DNA of 64,000 nucleotides from Eledone cirrhosa (taxonomy: Eukaryota > Mollusca > Cephalopoda > Octopoda > Eledonidae): the NCBI GenBank assembly GCA_964016885.1, contig OZ024744.1:72113103-72177102 (forward strand). The letters run 5' to 3'. Of the stretch, positions 33,358 through 44,368 are shown in pieces (position 1 is the first letter of the stretch; each line of letters begins with the position of its first letter). The translations under genes were made by a program, and so were the position numbers. Under the pieces are notes generated by a model. It did no database searches, was not told the DNA's origin, and worked only from the letters and a program-made list of their open reading frames with translations.

Positions 33358-33407
33358 GAACTGCAAACACTAATGTTTCTGGGTATCACCCTTCATCAGT
33401 ACAGCTC
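33358..33407 (-). ncRNA. Hammerhead ribozyme candidate, FB4 unit 2
   Basis: Same fold as unit 1: GAGCTGTA pairs with TGCAGTTC over 8 bp (including G-U), core CTGATGA intact, stem III ACA/TGT, residue 17 = T. The best-paired copy of this family. Confidence 0.7.
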
Positions 33408-33833
33408 ACTGTTCACCTGCCAACTGTCAGAGCTAGTGAAAATATATGCTATTATACCGTGACTGATCGGCCTGATTTGCATATTAATAGACTGGCTTTA
33501 AAATAAGGCTTGTTTGCATAATTACAAACGAATTGAATGTTATTATTAATATTCGAAAAACTCAGATTACATTTATTGTATTCAGCCAGCCATGAAGAGT
33601 GAACATTTTTTTTTAATTTTATTTTATTTGAATGTGACAAAGCCGGCCATTAATCGCTCGTATACAGGAAACTGACTGGCCAGTCTGCTGATATGCAAAT
33701 CTGGCTGATCAGTGGATCTGCTAATATGCAGATCTGACTGATCAGCCAGTCTGCTAATATACAAATCAGGCTGATCAGTCACTGCATAATAACATATATT
33801 TTCACTAGCTCTGACAGTTGGCAGGTGAATAGT

Positions 33834-33884
33834 GAGCTGCACTAATGAAGGGTGATACCCAGAAACATTAGTGTCTGCAATTCT
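33834..33884 (+). ncRNA. Hammerhead ribozyme, FB4 sense unit, core mutated
   Basis: Stem I GAGCTGCA/TGCAATTC and stems II and III are kept, but the core reads CTAATGA (33842-33848), so the invariant G at core position 5 is lost and the copy should be inactive. Confidence 0.6.
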
Positions 33885-34453
33885 GTTTACATGCCAACAC
33901 AAGAGCAGAACGAAGGGTTCTACTGACATGGCTTTAAAATTGTGGCATGTTTGCATAATTGCAAATGAATTGAATGTTATTATTAATATTCGAAAAAACT
34001 CAGATTACATTTATTGTATTCAGCCATGTAGAGCGAAAATCTTTGGGATTTTTTTTATAATATAAAAAGAGATAATCAGATTGACAGCTATATCTAGTGG
34101 GAAATATATTAACATAACTGCGTGAAAATAGAAAAAGGTGTGATAGGACATGTACAAAACATGATACATGACAATGACTTGTCCACATTCATCTGAATCA
34201 TTCCCGTCCATACTGACAATGGGATCAAAGCAAACTACTAAGACATCATAATCAATGGGTAAAATAATAATAAATAAATAAAAATGCTCATTGATAAACA
34301 TAGCTATCCCTTTTGACAAATATATTGTCTAAAATGAAGTGGACAATCTGTCAATTTAGAAGGACCTTGAAGTTGGGCATGAGGGTAAAAACATGACAAA
34401 TAATTGAATTAGAAGAATTAGCTGTAACTTTTACTAAATAAGATAGTCTAATA

Positions 34454-34490
34454 ACACCGTGTAACAAAAAAAATGTTTTTCTCTGTTCCT
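34454..34490 (+). repeat. Left terminal inverted repeat of the 2.0-kb element
   Basis: Begins ACACCGTGTAAC; the partner is 36418-36450. Confidence 0.85.
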
Positions 34491-34902
34491 GGCTTGTAAT
34501 CACTTTTTTGTGTTGCTTAGGTTCCAAATAAATAAAAAAAAAAGTGCTATTAAACAGTTAAAAGTTTTGGTTTGTAAAAATTCTAAGCTATTCCCTAAAA
34601 TTATTTGTATGCTAGATTTTACGTTGTATGTAAGTTTAATTTGCTTATGTTAAATGATTTTTTTAATATATGTTTCAGGTTAAATTAAAATTATAAAATA
34701 AAGAGTAATACCTAAAGAAAATTATAAAAGTGCAACAAAGTATAAAATCGTTAAAAAGTGGATTAAAGAGATTTATTGATACTGGATTTTCGTACCCTGA
34801 ATAAAGGGTAAGTTGTGTTTTAAGCACAAATTTTCATTAGTATGATTAGTGTTCTTTTATATTATTTAAATATGTATTTCCCTTTCCAATATTTATTTTG
34901 TA

Positions 34903-36167
34903 TTGCATATCAAATTTATTTTCCAAGACAAGTATTCTGATGAAGGGGAGGAGATGGATGCTGAGGACTTGGATTACCTGCCTGAGGTACCAGAAAAAGT
35001 TCCTCACTTCCCAAACCAAAAAGAAGTCAATGACTTGGTCAGGGATATGGGTCTGACCAAGTCCAATGCAGAGCTATTCGTCTCCAGGATGAAGCAGTGG
35101 AACTTGGTCAAGGAAGAAGTGCAGGTGACAAGTCAGAGAAGTCGACATGAACCTTTCTCAGGCTTTTACACCCTTAGGGATGGCCTCTGTTTCTGCCATG
35201 ACCTGCCTGGACTGTTTGACGTTATTGGGGTGCCGTTTGTGCCTAAGGAGTGGCGGCTATTTATAGACAGCTCCACCACAAGTTTGAAGGCTGTCCTCCT
35301 CCACAATGGAAACAAGTTCCCGTCACTGCCCCTAGCTCATTCAGTCTACCTGAAGGAAGATTACTACAGTGTGAAAGTCCTCTTGGAAGCTCTGCAATAC
35401 AACCAGTACAATTGGGAAATCATTGGAGACTTCAAGATGGTGGCTTTCCTGCTTGGACTCCAAGGAGGCTTTATCAAATTCCAATGCTTTCTCTGCCTTT
35501 GGGACAGCAGAGCCACCTATGACCACTACACAAGAAATAACTGGGAGCAGCGAACAGAATTTGTAGTTGGGACCCGGAACGTCATGTGTTAGCCACAGGT
35601 TGATCCCAGGATTGTGCTTATGCTGCCACTGCACAATAAGTTGGGGTTGATGAAGCAGTTTGTGAAGGCCCTCAACCAAGAATCAGCCGCTTTTAAGTAC
35701 CTTCTTGAGTTCTTCCCCATGTTATCTGAGGCCAAAATCAAAGGTGGAATTTTTGTTGGACTCAGATAAAGAAGGTGTTTGAGTCTACCGAGTTCTCCAA
35801 TAAGCTCAATAGAATTGAGAGAACAGCATGGAACTGTTCCAAAGCAGTTGTTAAGGGCTTCCTGGGCAACTGCAGAGCTGAAAACTACCAGCAACTGGTG
35901 CAGGATCTGGTAAAGGCTTTTGGCGCCATGGGATGCAGGATGTCTCTTAAATTCCATATGCTGGACGCTCACCTGGAAAAATTCAAGGAGGATATGGGTG
36001 CCTACTCAGAAGAACAAAGCGAACAATTCCACCAAGATGTGAAAGAGATAGAGCGGAGGTACCAGGGCCACTACAATGAAAAAATGATGGGGGACTATAT
36101 CTGGAGGCTAGTGCGGAAATGCGACCTGGACTGCAACCGCAAATCCAGGAAATCCAGTCATTTCTGA
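34903..36167 (+). pseudogene. Unknown transposon-borne protein (possible RNase-H-like transposase), stop and frameshift
   Basis: Two frames of one protein of about 420 residues. Part 1 (34903-35592) ends at TAG 35590 where Trp would fit. The frame continues to about 35759, where a 1-base loss shifts it. Part 2 (35775-36167) runs to the natural stop. Visible features: acidic N-terminus; FIDSSTTSLK (Asp 122); IIGDFKMVAFLLGLQGG (Asp 176) followed by C-x2-C (195/198); LKFHMLDAH; and GAYSEEQSEQFHQD with acidic residues. I infer, without proof, that these acidic residues could form a DDE-type site. The start is uncertain: TTATTTTCCAAG before 34928 looks like a splice acceptor and GTAAGT at 34808 like a donor, so the upstream part may be spliced. 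I recall similar multicopy uncharacterised proteins in arthropod and mollusc gene sets but could not check. Confidence 0.65.
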
Positions 36168-36417
36168 CGTGTATAAGTTGCTTTATAAGTGTTATTTCTT
36201 TTTACTTGTTTGCTTTTGATAAGCTTGTGTAATAAAATATATATATACTCTGTTGATTTAATTATATGAACGGATACATTTCTAAAAAATGTGTTTTTAC
36301 TTGAAAAATATGAAAATTTCAAAATATCAAACTCCTGACCACAAACCCAAACTTCTGATTAAATAATAGTGTTTTTTTAATAATAATGGGATACAACAAA
36401 CCATGAAATGACACTTA

Positions 36418-36450
36418 GAACCGGGGAACAAAAAATATGTTACACGGTGT
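36418..36450 (-). repeat. Right terminal inverted repeat of the 2.0-kb element
   Basis: Reverse complement begins ACACCGTGTAACATATTTTT. Confidence 0.85.
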
Positions 36451-36590
36451 AATAATTGTTTCTACTTTTGGCACATGGCCAGCAATTATCCCAGTGTATT
36501 ACTGGTACTTTATTTTATCGACCCTGTAAGGATGATGAAAGACAAAGTTAACCTCGGCAAGATTTGAAATCAGACTGTAAAGGGACACTC
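36451..36590 (-). mobile_element. SINE fragment beside the 2.0-kb element
   Basis: Minus-strand tail and central block (CAGCAATTATCCCAGTG to AGACAAAGTTAACC), with the tRNA-like head degraded. The 2.0-kb element ends exactly where the SINE tail starts. Confidence 0.8.
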
Positions 36591-36644
36591 TACGGATGCT
36601 GCCTGAGGCGTGTAAACCTAATAATCGGGAAAAGATGGGCATCA

Positions 36645-36760
36645 GTACATACACACGCAAACACATGCACGCACACAGACATACACATACACACACACAC
36701 ACATATACACACGCGCGCGCGTACACACATATACATACATAGATACATATACATACACAA
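36645..36760. repeat. (CA)n-rich microsatellite
   Basis: CA, CACG and CATA repeats. ORFs on both strands here are artefacts. Confidence 0.85.
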
Positions 36761-36941
36761 GTCAATCCTTCGGTTACGACGATGAGTGTTCCAGTTGATA
36801 CGATCAACGTAACAGCATGTTCGTGAAATTAATGTGTAAGTGGCTGAGCATTCCACAAACACGCGTACCCTTAACGTAGTTCTTAGGGAGATTCAGCGTG
36901 ACACGGAATGTGACAAGGCTGGCTCTTCTAATTACAGGCAC

Positions 36942-37012
36942 ATACATACATACATACATACATACATACATACATACATACATACATACATACATACATA
37001 CATACATACATA
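36942..37012. repeat. (CATA)n microsatellite
   Basis: About 17 CATA units ending at a perfect hairpin and an LINE fragment. Confidence 0.95.
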
Positions 37013-37040
37013 GGGAGATAGTCTCGTGACTATCTCCCTA
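37011..37040. repeat. Perfect 13-bp hairpin at the microsatellite/LINE junction
   Basis: TAGGGAGATAGTC, loop TCGT, GACTATCTCCCTA. It separates (CATA)n from LINE coding sequence. Confidence 0.9.
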
Positions 37041-37528
37041 TCAGACACGATGTGATAGCTAGAACCATATGGAACGCACTTAGGAAAACCAAATTAAAAA
37101 CAAATAAGGGGGAATATGTTGAGATAGATGGAATTAAGCAATACTGGTGGTACCTGAAAATAAAAGCTGTCACGAAATTAAAGTACAACCGGCCTGATAT
37201 TGTTGTTTGGGACTACACATTGAAAACGTGCTCTGTTGTTGTGATCAGCTCCCCACTTGATGTCAACGCTGTAAGAAAAATACAAGAGAAGGAGGACATC
37301 TACGGACCATTGATGAGGAGTTTGAGGATCCAGTATCCAAGATACACCTTCAGCTTCATACCCATCATTATTGGAGTTACAGGTTATATACCAACCCGGT
37401 TGGACCAAAGTATGACTGAACTTGGATTTATAGACAAAGAGTGCTGCTCCCTAATTCATAGACTACAAATGGCTGCGATAGCTGGCACCTTCAAAATTTG
37501 CAAAACATTCTTGCGATTTAAGGGATGA
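37041..37528 (+). pseudogene. R2-like LINE fragment, third family (A''): restriction-like endonuclease C-terminus
   Basis: The open frame (ATG 37052) begins in sequence matching the family-A RHDVMGR block (here RHDVIAR, from 37042). It has NRPDIVVWDY...CSVVVISSPLDV in the place of RPDLVVV...LIVDVACPFD, then FSFIPIIIGVTGYIP. The second catalytic Asp position of family A reads Ile-Ser here, so the site looks degraded or different. The fragment is 5' truncated at a hairpin and (CATA)n rather than AAT. Confidence 0.7.
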
Positions 37529-37624
37529 CAATTTTTTTTCTTTTACAACCTTGCCACCAGGAAGGTGGCCGGTCAAAAATGTACTCGAATTTAAGTGAAA
37601 GAAAAATACATATATACAAACATA

Positions 37625-37672
37625 TATACACAAACAGACACACACACACACACATGTGTGTGTGTGTTTTGT
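37625..37672. repeat. (CA)n/(TG)n palindromic microsatellite
   Basis: A CA run meeting a TG run at about 37654, self-complementary. Confidence 0.85.
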
Positions 37673-37984
37673 GTGTGCACTAATGCTCGTCTGTTCTCGT
37701 TCAGTGGGGTATATACGCCCTATTATTTCAAAACTATTTTATTTAGCCAAAATTACGGTGAAATCATCTAATTCAATTTTCAAATTCCGTTCGCCGTTTT
37801 CTAAACATACGTTCATTGCAAATAATAATTCGTTCTATGGGTATGATAAAAACAAAGAATAAACACATAGAAGCCATGACAGGGTGCACAATGGGATAGT
37901 GTTTAACACTATCCAAACATCCATTCAAAAGCACAGCTCAAATCTCCACACAAGACACACTCTATATAAGAAGTTCATAATAAA

Positions 37985-38225
37985 ATAAAGCTTCTTATCA
38001 GCCACTCTCTGATAAGTTTGGTCACACCTGTGGTAGTGGAGACTTCAAGTTTTCTTGGCCCCCGAACCACATACCTATTCCCTTCTATCGGAGCAGAATT
38101 GGCTACCTGTAAATGCGAACCCTGCAAGATGGAGTGGCTGCTCCAACGTGTCTCACTCGCCATCCTCCAGGGCACTGTCTTCTCCATCCTGTTCGCGTGG
38201 ACCACGCTGCGGACTGACTCTTAAC
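37985..38225 (+). repeat. Dispersed repeat R, copy 1 (partner at 63330-63560)
   Basis: Both copies share GTGGAGACTTC, CTTGGCCC and TGCGA.ATGGA.TGGCT blocks. Conceptual translations conserve more than expected of plain non-coding sequence: plus strand METS..LGPR.T...GAEL...CEPC.MEWL, minus strand SHSI..GSHL...SAP and GPR..EVST. Origin unknown; it may be a fragment of a retroelement gene. Confidence 0.6.
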
Positions 38226-39082
38226 TTGCATTGATAGACTGGAAGACAGTTCAACAATGTTGTTTCACAATGAATTCTGGTCAGAATCTTGCTGGCAAGA
38301 AGTTGTCTCTCGAGTGTGGCATAACGACATTTGATCCACTACTTGAAGCCCAATCTAACATTTTTTTAAAGAATACACACATACTCTAAATGTATATCAA
38401 AGTTTTACTCTATTACTCTATTACGTGTTCCAGCCGAAAGGCCGAGGCCATGCTGGGACACCGCCATTATTTGATTCGAATTTTTAAAATCAATTGGAAA
38501 GCAATAAATTGATTATTATTAATAGTATTATTTGAAATCTATTTTGCTTATTAATACAACCGCTACATGATTAATCTATATATATAAAAACAAAAATGTA
38601 TGTCTGCCTGTCTGTATACACTATGAATTTCCAATTTCCATCCGATTTCGTTCAAATTTGATTGATAGGTTATTTAACACCCGGAGCATGTCAACATATA
38701 TTTTAAATTTTGCTCTCCCCTAAAATAGCAGTGCTCTAACTCACGTTGCACACACTACACAGAAAAGAAGAAGCAATAAAACAAGACAAGCTAAACCCCA
38801 TAACAGTCCAGATAGATAGCGTACATTAACATGAGATTTCTATACTCCTCTCACACCCACACAAATTAGAACATACAATGATGCCGACACGTTCGGGAAC
38901 ACGGAGCTCTATTACGTGGTGCAATAGAAACATGCATGAAATTACCAAAGAAATAATAGAAATAATAAATGTAAATATGATAATAACAAGAAGAATAACA
39001 ATAGTAATAGCGACTTCTTTATATTTATTAATCATTTTTGAAAGATAAAGGAATCATTTTGAATAAATAAATAAATAAATTC

Positions 39083-39087
<5 letters not shown>
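38226..39087. other. AT-rich spacer, no gene seen
   Basis: Includes a stretch starting at about 38575 (TATATATATAAAAACAAAAA then TGTCTGCCTGTCTG) that looks like the end of another dispersed repeat, without a second copy here. Confidence 0.35.
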
Positions 39088-39147
<60 letters not shown>

Positions 39148-39175
39148 TGATGATGATGATGATGATGATGATAAT
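39088..39175. repeat. (AAT)n(GAT)n microsatellite
   Basis: AAT units changing to GAT at about 39144. Confidence 0.95.
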
Positions 39176-39534
39176 AAGGATCTCTTACATATGCATGATG
39201 TTATAGAGAAAGTTGAGAAGTTGTGGTGTTCATATTTTCACTAGTGATTAATAAGAGAGATGCTGTTTTACAAGGCAATCTTGTTGAAAAGTCTGTTTTA
39301 CCAGGACACTATTTGCCATTCCTATAACTTATGAAGTCTTTAAAATCAATAGTAAGAAACTTAAACGAGGCATTAACAATCTAGTTATTAATATCATCTT
39401 TTTTATGATTCATATTTCATCAAATTTGAATAAACTAATTCTGTAATAAATATGAAAAGGTGATTTTCTTTTTAAATGTTGACCTTGAATTGACTTCAGT
39501 TTTTTCTGCACATGTATATACTATACATATCCCT

Positions 39535-39538
<4 letters not shown>
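39176..39538. other. AT-rich spacer, no gene seen
   Basis: No recognisable feature. Confidence 0.4.
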
Positions 39539-39576
<38 letters not shown>

Positions 39577-39611
39577 GCATATATATGTATATATGTGTAT
39601 ATACACACACA

Positions 39612-39664
<53 letters not shown>
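39539..39664. repeat. (TA)n microsatellite with interruptions
   Basis: Two TA runs (39539-39571 and 39614-39664) separated by ATGTATATGTG-type sequence. Confidence 0.95.
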
Positions 39665-39666
<2 letters not shown>

Positions 39667-39732
39667 GTTATTCCGAGTTGAATCGGAGGTAACCACAGTA
39701 AGTAAGGTACTCAATACATAGCAGAGTATAAA
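39665..39732 (+). repeat. Leader module M5 of family FB2, copy 1
   Basis: A module starting GTTATTCCGAGTTGAATCGG and running through GTAACCACAGTAAGTAAGG, TACTCAATACA and AGAGTATAAA. Copies occur at 44060-44135 (minus) and 45250-45296. The CCGGGTTCAATCGG in the 44 kb copy resembles a tRNA B box. Confidence 0.75.
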
Positions 39733-39748
39733 AGTTTTAATATAGATG

Positions 39749-39799
39749 AGATTCTACAGGACTAGAACTGTGTCATTCTTTAGAAATCATCAGGAATCT
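39749..39799 (-). ncRNA. Hammerhead ribozyme, FB2 left arm, core mutated
   Basis: Mirror copy with a stem I of six Watson-Crick pairs, but GAA is changed to GAC, so this arm should be inactive. Confidence 0.65.
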
Positions 39800-40046
39800 G
39801 GGTATCAAAAAATAAATATGGTATTTATAGGTCTCTTCAGGTGGTATGAGAGGGTAGGGAGTGGGATGGGTAGAGGTCATTGGTTGATAGAAAAGGGAAT
39901 TCATTAAAAGCTAATTCTTTAAAATTAAGAATTAGCTTTTAATGAATTCCCTTTGCTATCAACCAATGACCTCTACCCATCCCACTCCCTACCCTCTCCT
40001 ACCACCTGAAGAGACCTATAAATACCATATTTATTTTTTGATACCC

Positions 40047-40097
40047 AGGTTCCTGATGATTTCTAAAGAATGAAACAGTTCTAGTCCTGTAGAATCT
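40047..40097 (+). ncRNA. Hammerhead ribozyme candidate, FB2 right arm
   Basis: Stem I AGGTTC/GAATCT (6 bp, one G-U); core CTGATGA 40053-40059; stem II TTCT(AA)AGAA with a U-U closing mismatch; GAA 40072-40074; stem III ACAG(8-nt loop)CTGT; residue 17 = A at 40091. All invariant core bases are present. Predicted cleavage between 40091 and 40092. Confidence 0.7.
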
Positions 40098-40275
40098 CAT
40101 CTATATTAAAACTATATATATATATTGTTATACTTTGGGAGGGTTATGTTGCCAATAAGAAAGACACGCACCAGTTGCTTTCACTTCAATTTATTATAAT
40201 AAATTTATAAATTTAGGAATTTATAAATTTCCGGTTGGCTGGTCGGTTCCACAACCAGATGGTTGTTTATATATT

Positions 40276-40318
40276 GTCAAAGTTCTTTCGTCACACATTC
40301 TGTGACCTCTTCAGTGAC
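40276..40318 (-). ncRNA. Hammerhead ribozyme candidate, FB1 left arm
   Basis: Mirror image of the right-arm motif with the same core and stems on the minus strand. Confidence 0.6.
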
Positions 40319-40434
40319 TGGGGATACTTTTCTTTGTTTTTGTGCCTCTCCTTTGTTCTGTCCTACGCCATCAGAAACAAGATGGCGTAGGACAGAACAA
40401 AGGAGAGGCACAAAAACAAAGAAAAGAATCCCCA

Positions 40435-40477
40435 GTCACTGAAGAGGTCACAGAATGTGTGACGAAAGAACTTTGAC
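40435..40477 (+). ncRNA. Hammerhead ribozyme candidate, FB1 right arm
   Basis: Stem I GTCA/TGAC; core CTGAAGA 40439-40445 (position 7 is free to vary); stem II with canonical G-C closing pair, one bulged G, then TCACA(GAATG)TGTGA; GAA 40464-40466; stem III AG(AA)CT; residue 17 = T at 40473. Confidence 0.65.
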
Positions 40478-40699
40478 AATATATAAACAACCATCTGGTT
40501 GTGGAACCAACCAGCCAACCGGAAATTTATAAATTCCTAAATTTATAAATTTATTATAATAAATTGAAGTGAAAGCAACTGGTGCGTGTGTTTCTTATTG
40601 GCAACATGACCCTCCCAAAGTATAACAATATCAGTTTCAACACACGTTTTCAGATAAAGAATCTTGCTAAACAAATTCAGAAATGAAATATATATATAT

Positions 40700-41880
<1,181 letters not shown>

Positions 41881-42033
41881 TTTTTTTATTTATTTAGATA
41901 GATAGATCGAGCGATAGCTAGAATCGTATAACGTTTAATCACCTAAAAAGGCAAATAATTTACGTGATTGATCGTTACAAAATGTTTTAATTAAATGCTT
42001 GAAGAATTGATACGGTGTAATTTTTAGTGATGA

Positions 42034-42043
42034 ATAGTAGTAA

Positions 42044-42112
<69 letters not shown>
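42034..42112. repeat. (AGT)n microsatellite
   Basis: About 25 AGT units. Confidence 0.95.
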
Positions 42113-42652
42113 AGAACAAAAAAAATCTCAAATAATTAAAAAAATATAGTTACACTTCCCTGAAATTTATTTTTTATTCCGCCTGAAAATTGTAATGTAA
42201 AGTTCTCCTCGGTGAAATGTGAACAAAATATAGCATGATATAAATAAATAACAAGGTATTTTGTCTAATCAACCGATTCTATCAGTCCACTGCTTTAGAC
42301 AACAGGGATGTAATTCTAGTTCAACGCTTTTCGTTTTGCCTATGTACTCTCAAATCATATCTGTTGCTTGTATGCCAAAATGGTTCAGATATTTTGTGAC
42401 AAGGAGATAAAGTTTTGAGCAAGATTCCAGATGAACTAATAATATCAAAGATTTCTAAAATTAGCACCACGACATCACCTCACCAACTCTCATCAAACGA
42501 GTAATACATGTACAGTCAAATGCTTTAGTCAAATGTTTTAGCTGCTGTGTCTCAAGGATGGCAGATTTAATGCCAAACAGATCAAAGTAATACAAATAGG
42601 TGAAAAAAGTACTCAATACATGTTGAAGAATTTATTCATTTATTCAAATAAA

Positions 42653-42654
<2 letters not shown>
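42113..42654. other. AT-rich spacer, no gene seen
   Basis: No frame or repeat recognised. Confidence 0.4.
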
Positions 42655-42726
<72 letters not shown>

Positions 42727-42875
42727 TATGTAAATATAAATATATTTGAGATATATATACATATACATATACACATTTCTATATGTATATGTCTGTATAT
42801 ATATATATATATCTGTATATATTTATATATATATATATACATATATATATATTTATATATGCATATATATATAAT
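42655..42875. repeat. (TA)n-rich low-complexity tract
   Basis: TA runs with TACA and TGTA variants. Confidence 0.9.
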
Positions 42876-43554
42876 TGTATGTATAAATATACATGTGTGT
42901 ATATAATCTTATATTAAGGAAAGAAGTATATATATGTATATTCTTTCCTTTGGTTTTCATATATATATATATATATATATGGAAATGGAAATAATTCTGG
43001 AGCAAAAAAAAAGGAAATATTTCTTTCTTAAGACTGACCATTTTTAGATAAAACAAGACTTCTGACCGAAATCAATAATTGAAAAAAGCAACACGAACAG
43101 TTTTAGATACCTTAGCATATAAATATCGGGAGATCAGTGAAGAAATAAAAAATAAAATAAACATAATAAAGGTAATGAAAGAAAAAGAAAAAGAAAAAAA
43201 AGCAATGATATTCATTACTTGTGGAATATCAACGGAATCTAACAGATTTGTGATAAAATGACAAATAATTAATCACTAAATAATTATTAATCGATATAAG
43301 CTGATTAATCATGGCGTCTGTTATGTTTTTGTTGTTGCTTGTTTTTGTATGTTGTTCTTTATTTTATTTTATTCAAAAATTTAGGTGATTGAATGTTCTG
43401 TAGTGTTTTGTTGGTGGATAGTTCCTTGATTCTAACTTGCTTGTCAATAAATCGATGATACACAAACACACACACATACACACATATTATGATATACATA
43501 CATATATATATATATATACGCATACATTCATATATATATATAAAACAAAGAAGG
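42876..43554. other. AT-rich spacer with imperfect inverted repeat, no gene seen
   Basis: GGAAAGAAGTATATATG meets CATATTCTTTCC near 42916-42951, a small inverted repeat. The 60-codon ORF at 43079-43261 (Lys/Glu-rich) has no recognisable domain. Confidence 0.35.
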
Positions 43555-43619
43555 TGTGGTAAGATACCAGGTGGACCATAAGCCACCCGAGTACTCGATG
43601 TTTCGGGTAGTAGAGTGGG

Positions 43620-43706
<87 letters not shown>
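43555..43706. repeat. Short dispersed repeat end plus (TA)n(GA)n
   Basis: On the minus strand 43555-43620 reads CCCGAAACATCGAG then TACTCGGGTGG, which resembles the GAA and stem III half of a hammerhead whose other half is missing. (TA)n starts at 43622 and (GA)n at 43670. Confidence 0.4.
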
Positions 43707-43709
<3 letters not shown>

Positions 43710-44059
43710 GGGGGACAGAGAAAAAAAAAGAAAGAGTCTCTAGAGGAAGTAGTCTCCGGGTATTATCGAAGTAAACTGTACGGAAACGTTGTCGGTATTA
43801 TGTATTTAAACAACAATATGATCGATGCAGAAATATATACATGTTACATGAAGGAAATTCCTTACTATTTCTACATTAATAATTATCTTACTTGTTGCTT
43901 ATGATATAACGGAAAATAAATGACTTATCACGAAACCTATACTGTGTATGCGTATGCTCGTGTGTAAATGATAATGTGTCTATACACATACATTTACGAA
44001 GGATGGTTTATAATCCAGTATTTCCGATTAGCAGACCGTGATGCATTAGATGCTTTTCT

Positions 44060-44135
44060 ATAATAAACCTTTATACTCTGCACTGTATTGAGTACCTTAC
44101 TTACTGTGGTTACCCCCGATTGAACCCGGGATAAC
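44060..44135 (-). repeat. Leader module M5, copy 2 (minus strand)
   Basis: Reverse complement starts GTTATCCCGGGTTCAATCGG and runs to GCAGAGTATAAA. A (TA)n and GATA tract follow on the left side of the module start. Confidence 0.7.
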
Positions 44136-44157
44136 TTATATATATATATAGAGAGAG

Positions 44158-44190
<33 letters not shown>

Positions 44191-44221
44191 TACATATACA
44201 TATAGATACACACATATATGT

Positions 44222-44244
44222 TACCAGTCGCACTCAAGAGTGAC

Positions 44245-44341
<97 letters not shown>

Positions 44342-44368
44342 CAGGTCACTCTTGAGTGCGACTGGTAA
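44222..44368. repeat. Inverted repeat flanking a (TA)n tract
   Basis: Left arm ACCAGTCGCACTCAAGAG then TGACCTGATA, right arm the exact complement (44339-44368), separated by about 88 bp of TA. CACTCAAGAGTG inside each arm is itself self-complementary. Confidence 0.9.

Larger units (their letters stand above)
32786..34036. mobile_element. Hammerhead-bearing repeat cluster FB4: two antisense units then a partial and a full sense unit
   Basis: The unit (ribozyme sense) has a GGCCGGC-containing start, several short CTGATCAGCCAG-type internal repeats, one hammerhead, and a conserved 3' part (TTTGCATAATTGCAAA, TTCGAAAAACTCAG, ending TGTATTCAGCCATG). Antisense units lie at about 32786-33195 and 33208-33490. 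A sense 3' fragment lies at 33493-33590 and a sense unit at 33640-34036. The whole is a head-to-head inverted arrangement of tandem copies. No protein is encoded. Confidence 0.8.
34454..36450 (+). mobile_element. 2.0-kb DNA-transposon-like element with terminal inverted repeats, family unknown
   Basis: Left end ACACCGTGTAACAAAAAA at 34454 and right end complementary, TTACACGGTGT to 36450: 13 matching bases, then imperfect pairing for about 30 bp (TTTTT and TGTTCC blocks). Flanked by AATA on both sides (34450-34453 and 36451-36454), a possible 4-bp target duplication. It contains one broken gene and an AATAAA signal at about 36230. The right flank is a SINE tail. The superfamily is not assigned. 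Confidence 0.75.
39733..40113. mobile_element. Palindrome FB2: 187-bp arms, 7-nt loop, hammerhead in each arm
   Basis: Arms 39733-39919 and 39927-40113 pair almost throughout around TAAAATT. The left neighbour is module M5 and the right neighbour is a short (TA)n, then palindrome FB1. Outer ends read AGTTTTAATATAGATGAG and its complement. No protein is encoded. Confidence 0.92.
40124..40690. mobile_element. Palindrome FB1: 249-bp arms, 8-nt loop, hammerhead in each arm
   Basis: Arms 40124-40372 and 40381-40629 with only a few mismatches around AGAAACAA. A 60-bp asymmetric right flank (to about 40690) is shared with the FB1 copies at 18.8 and 53.4 kb and ends in (TA)n. Confidence 0.93.

Noticed and set aside
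36942..37012. Regular short repeats considered as a CRISPR array
   Set aside because: Simple tetranucleotide microsatellite without spacers; the genome is eukaryotic.
43079..43261. 60-codon Lys/Glu-rich ORF
   Set aside because: Composition-driven in AT-rich DNA; no domain or homologous copy in the window.
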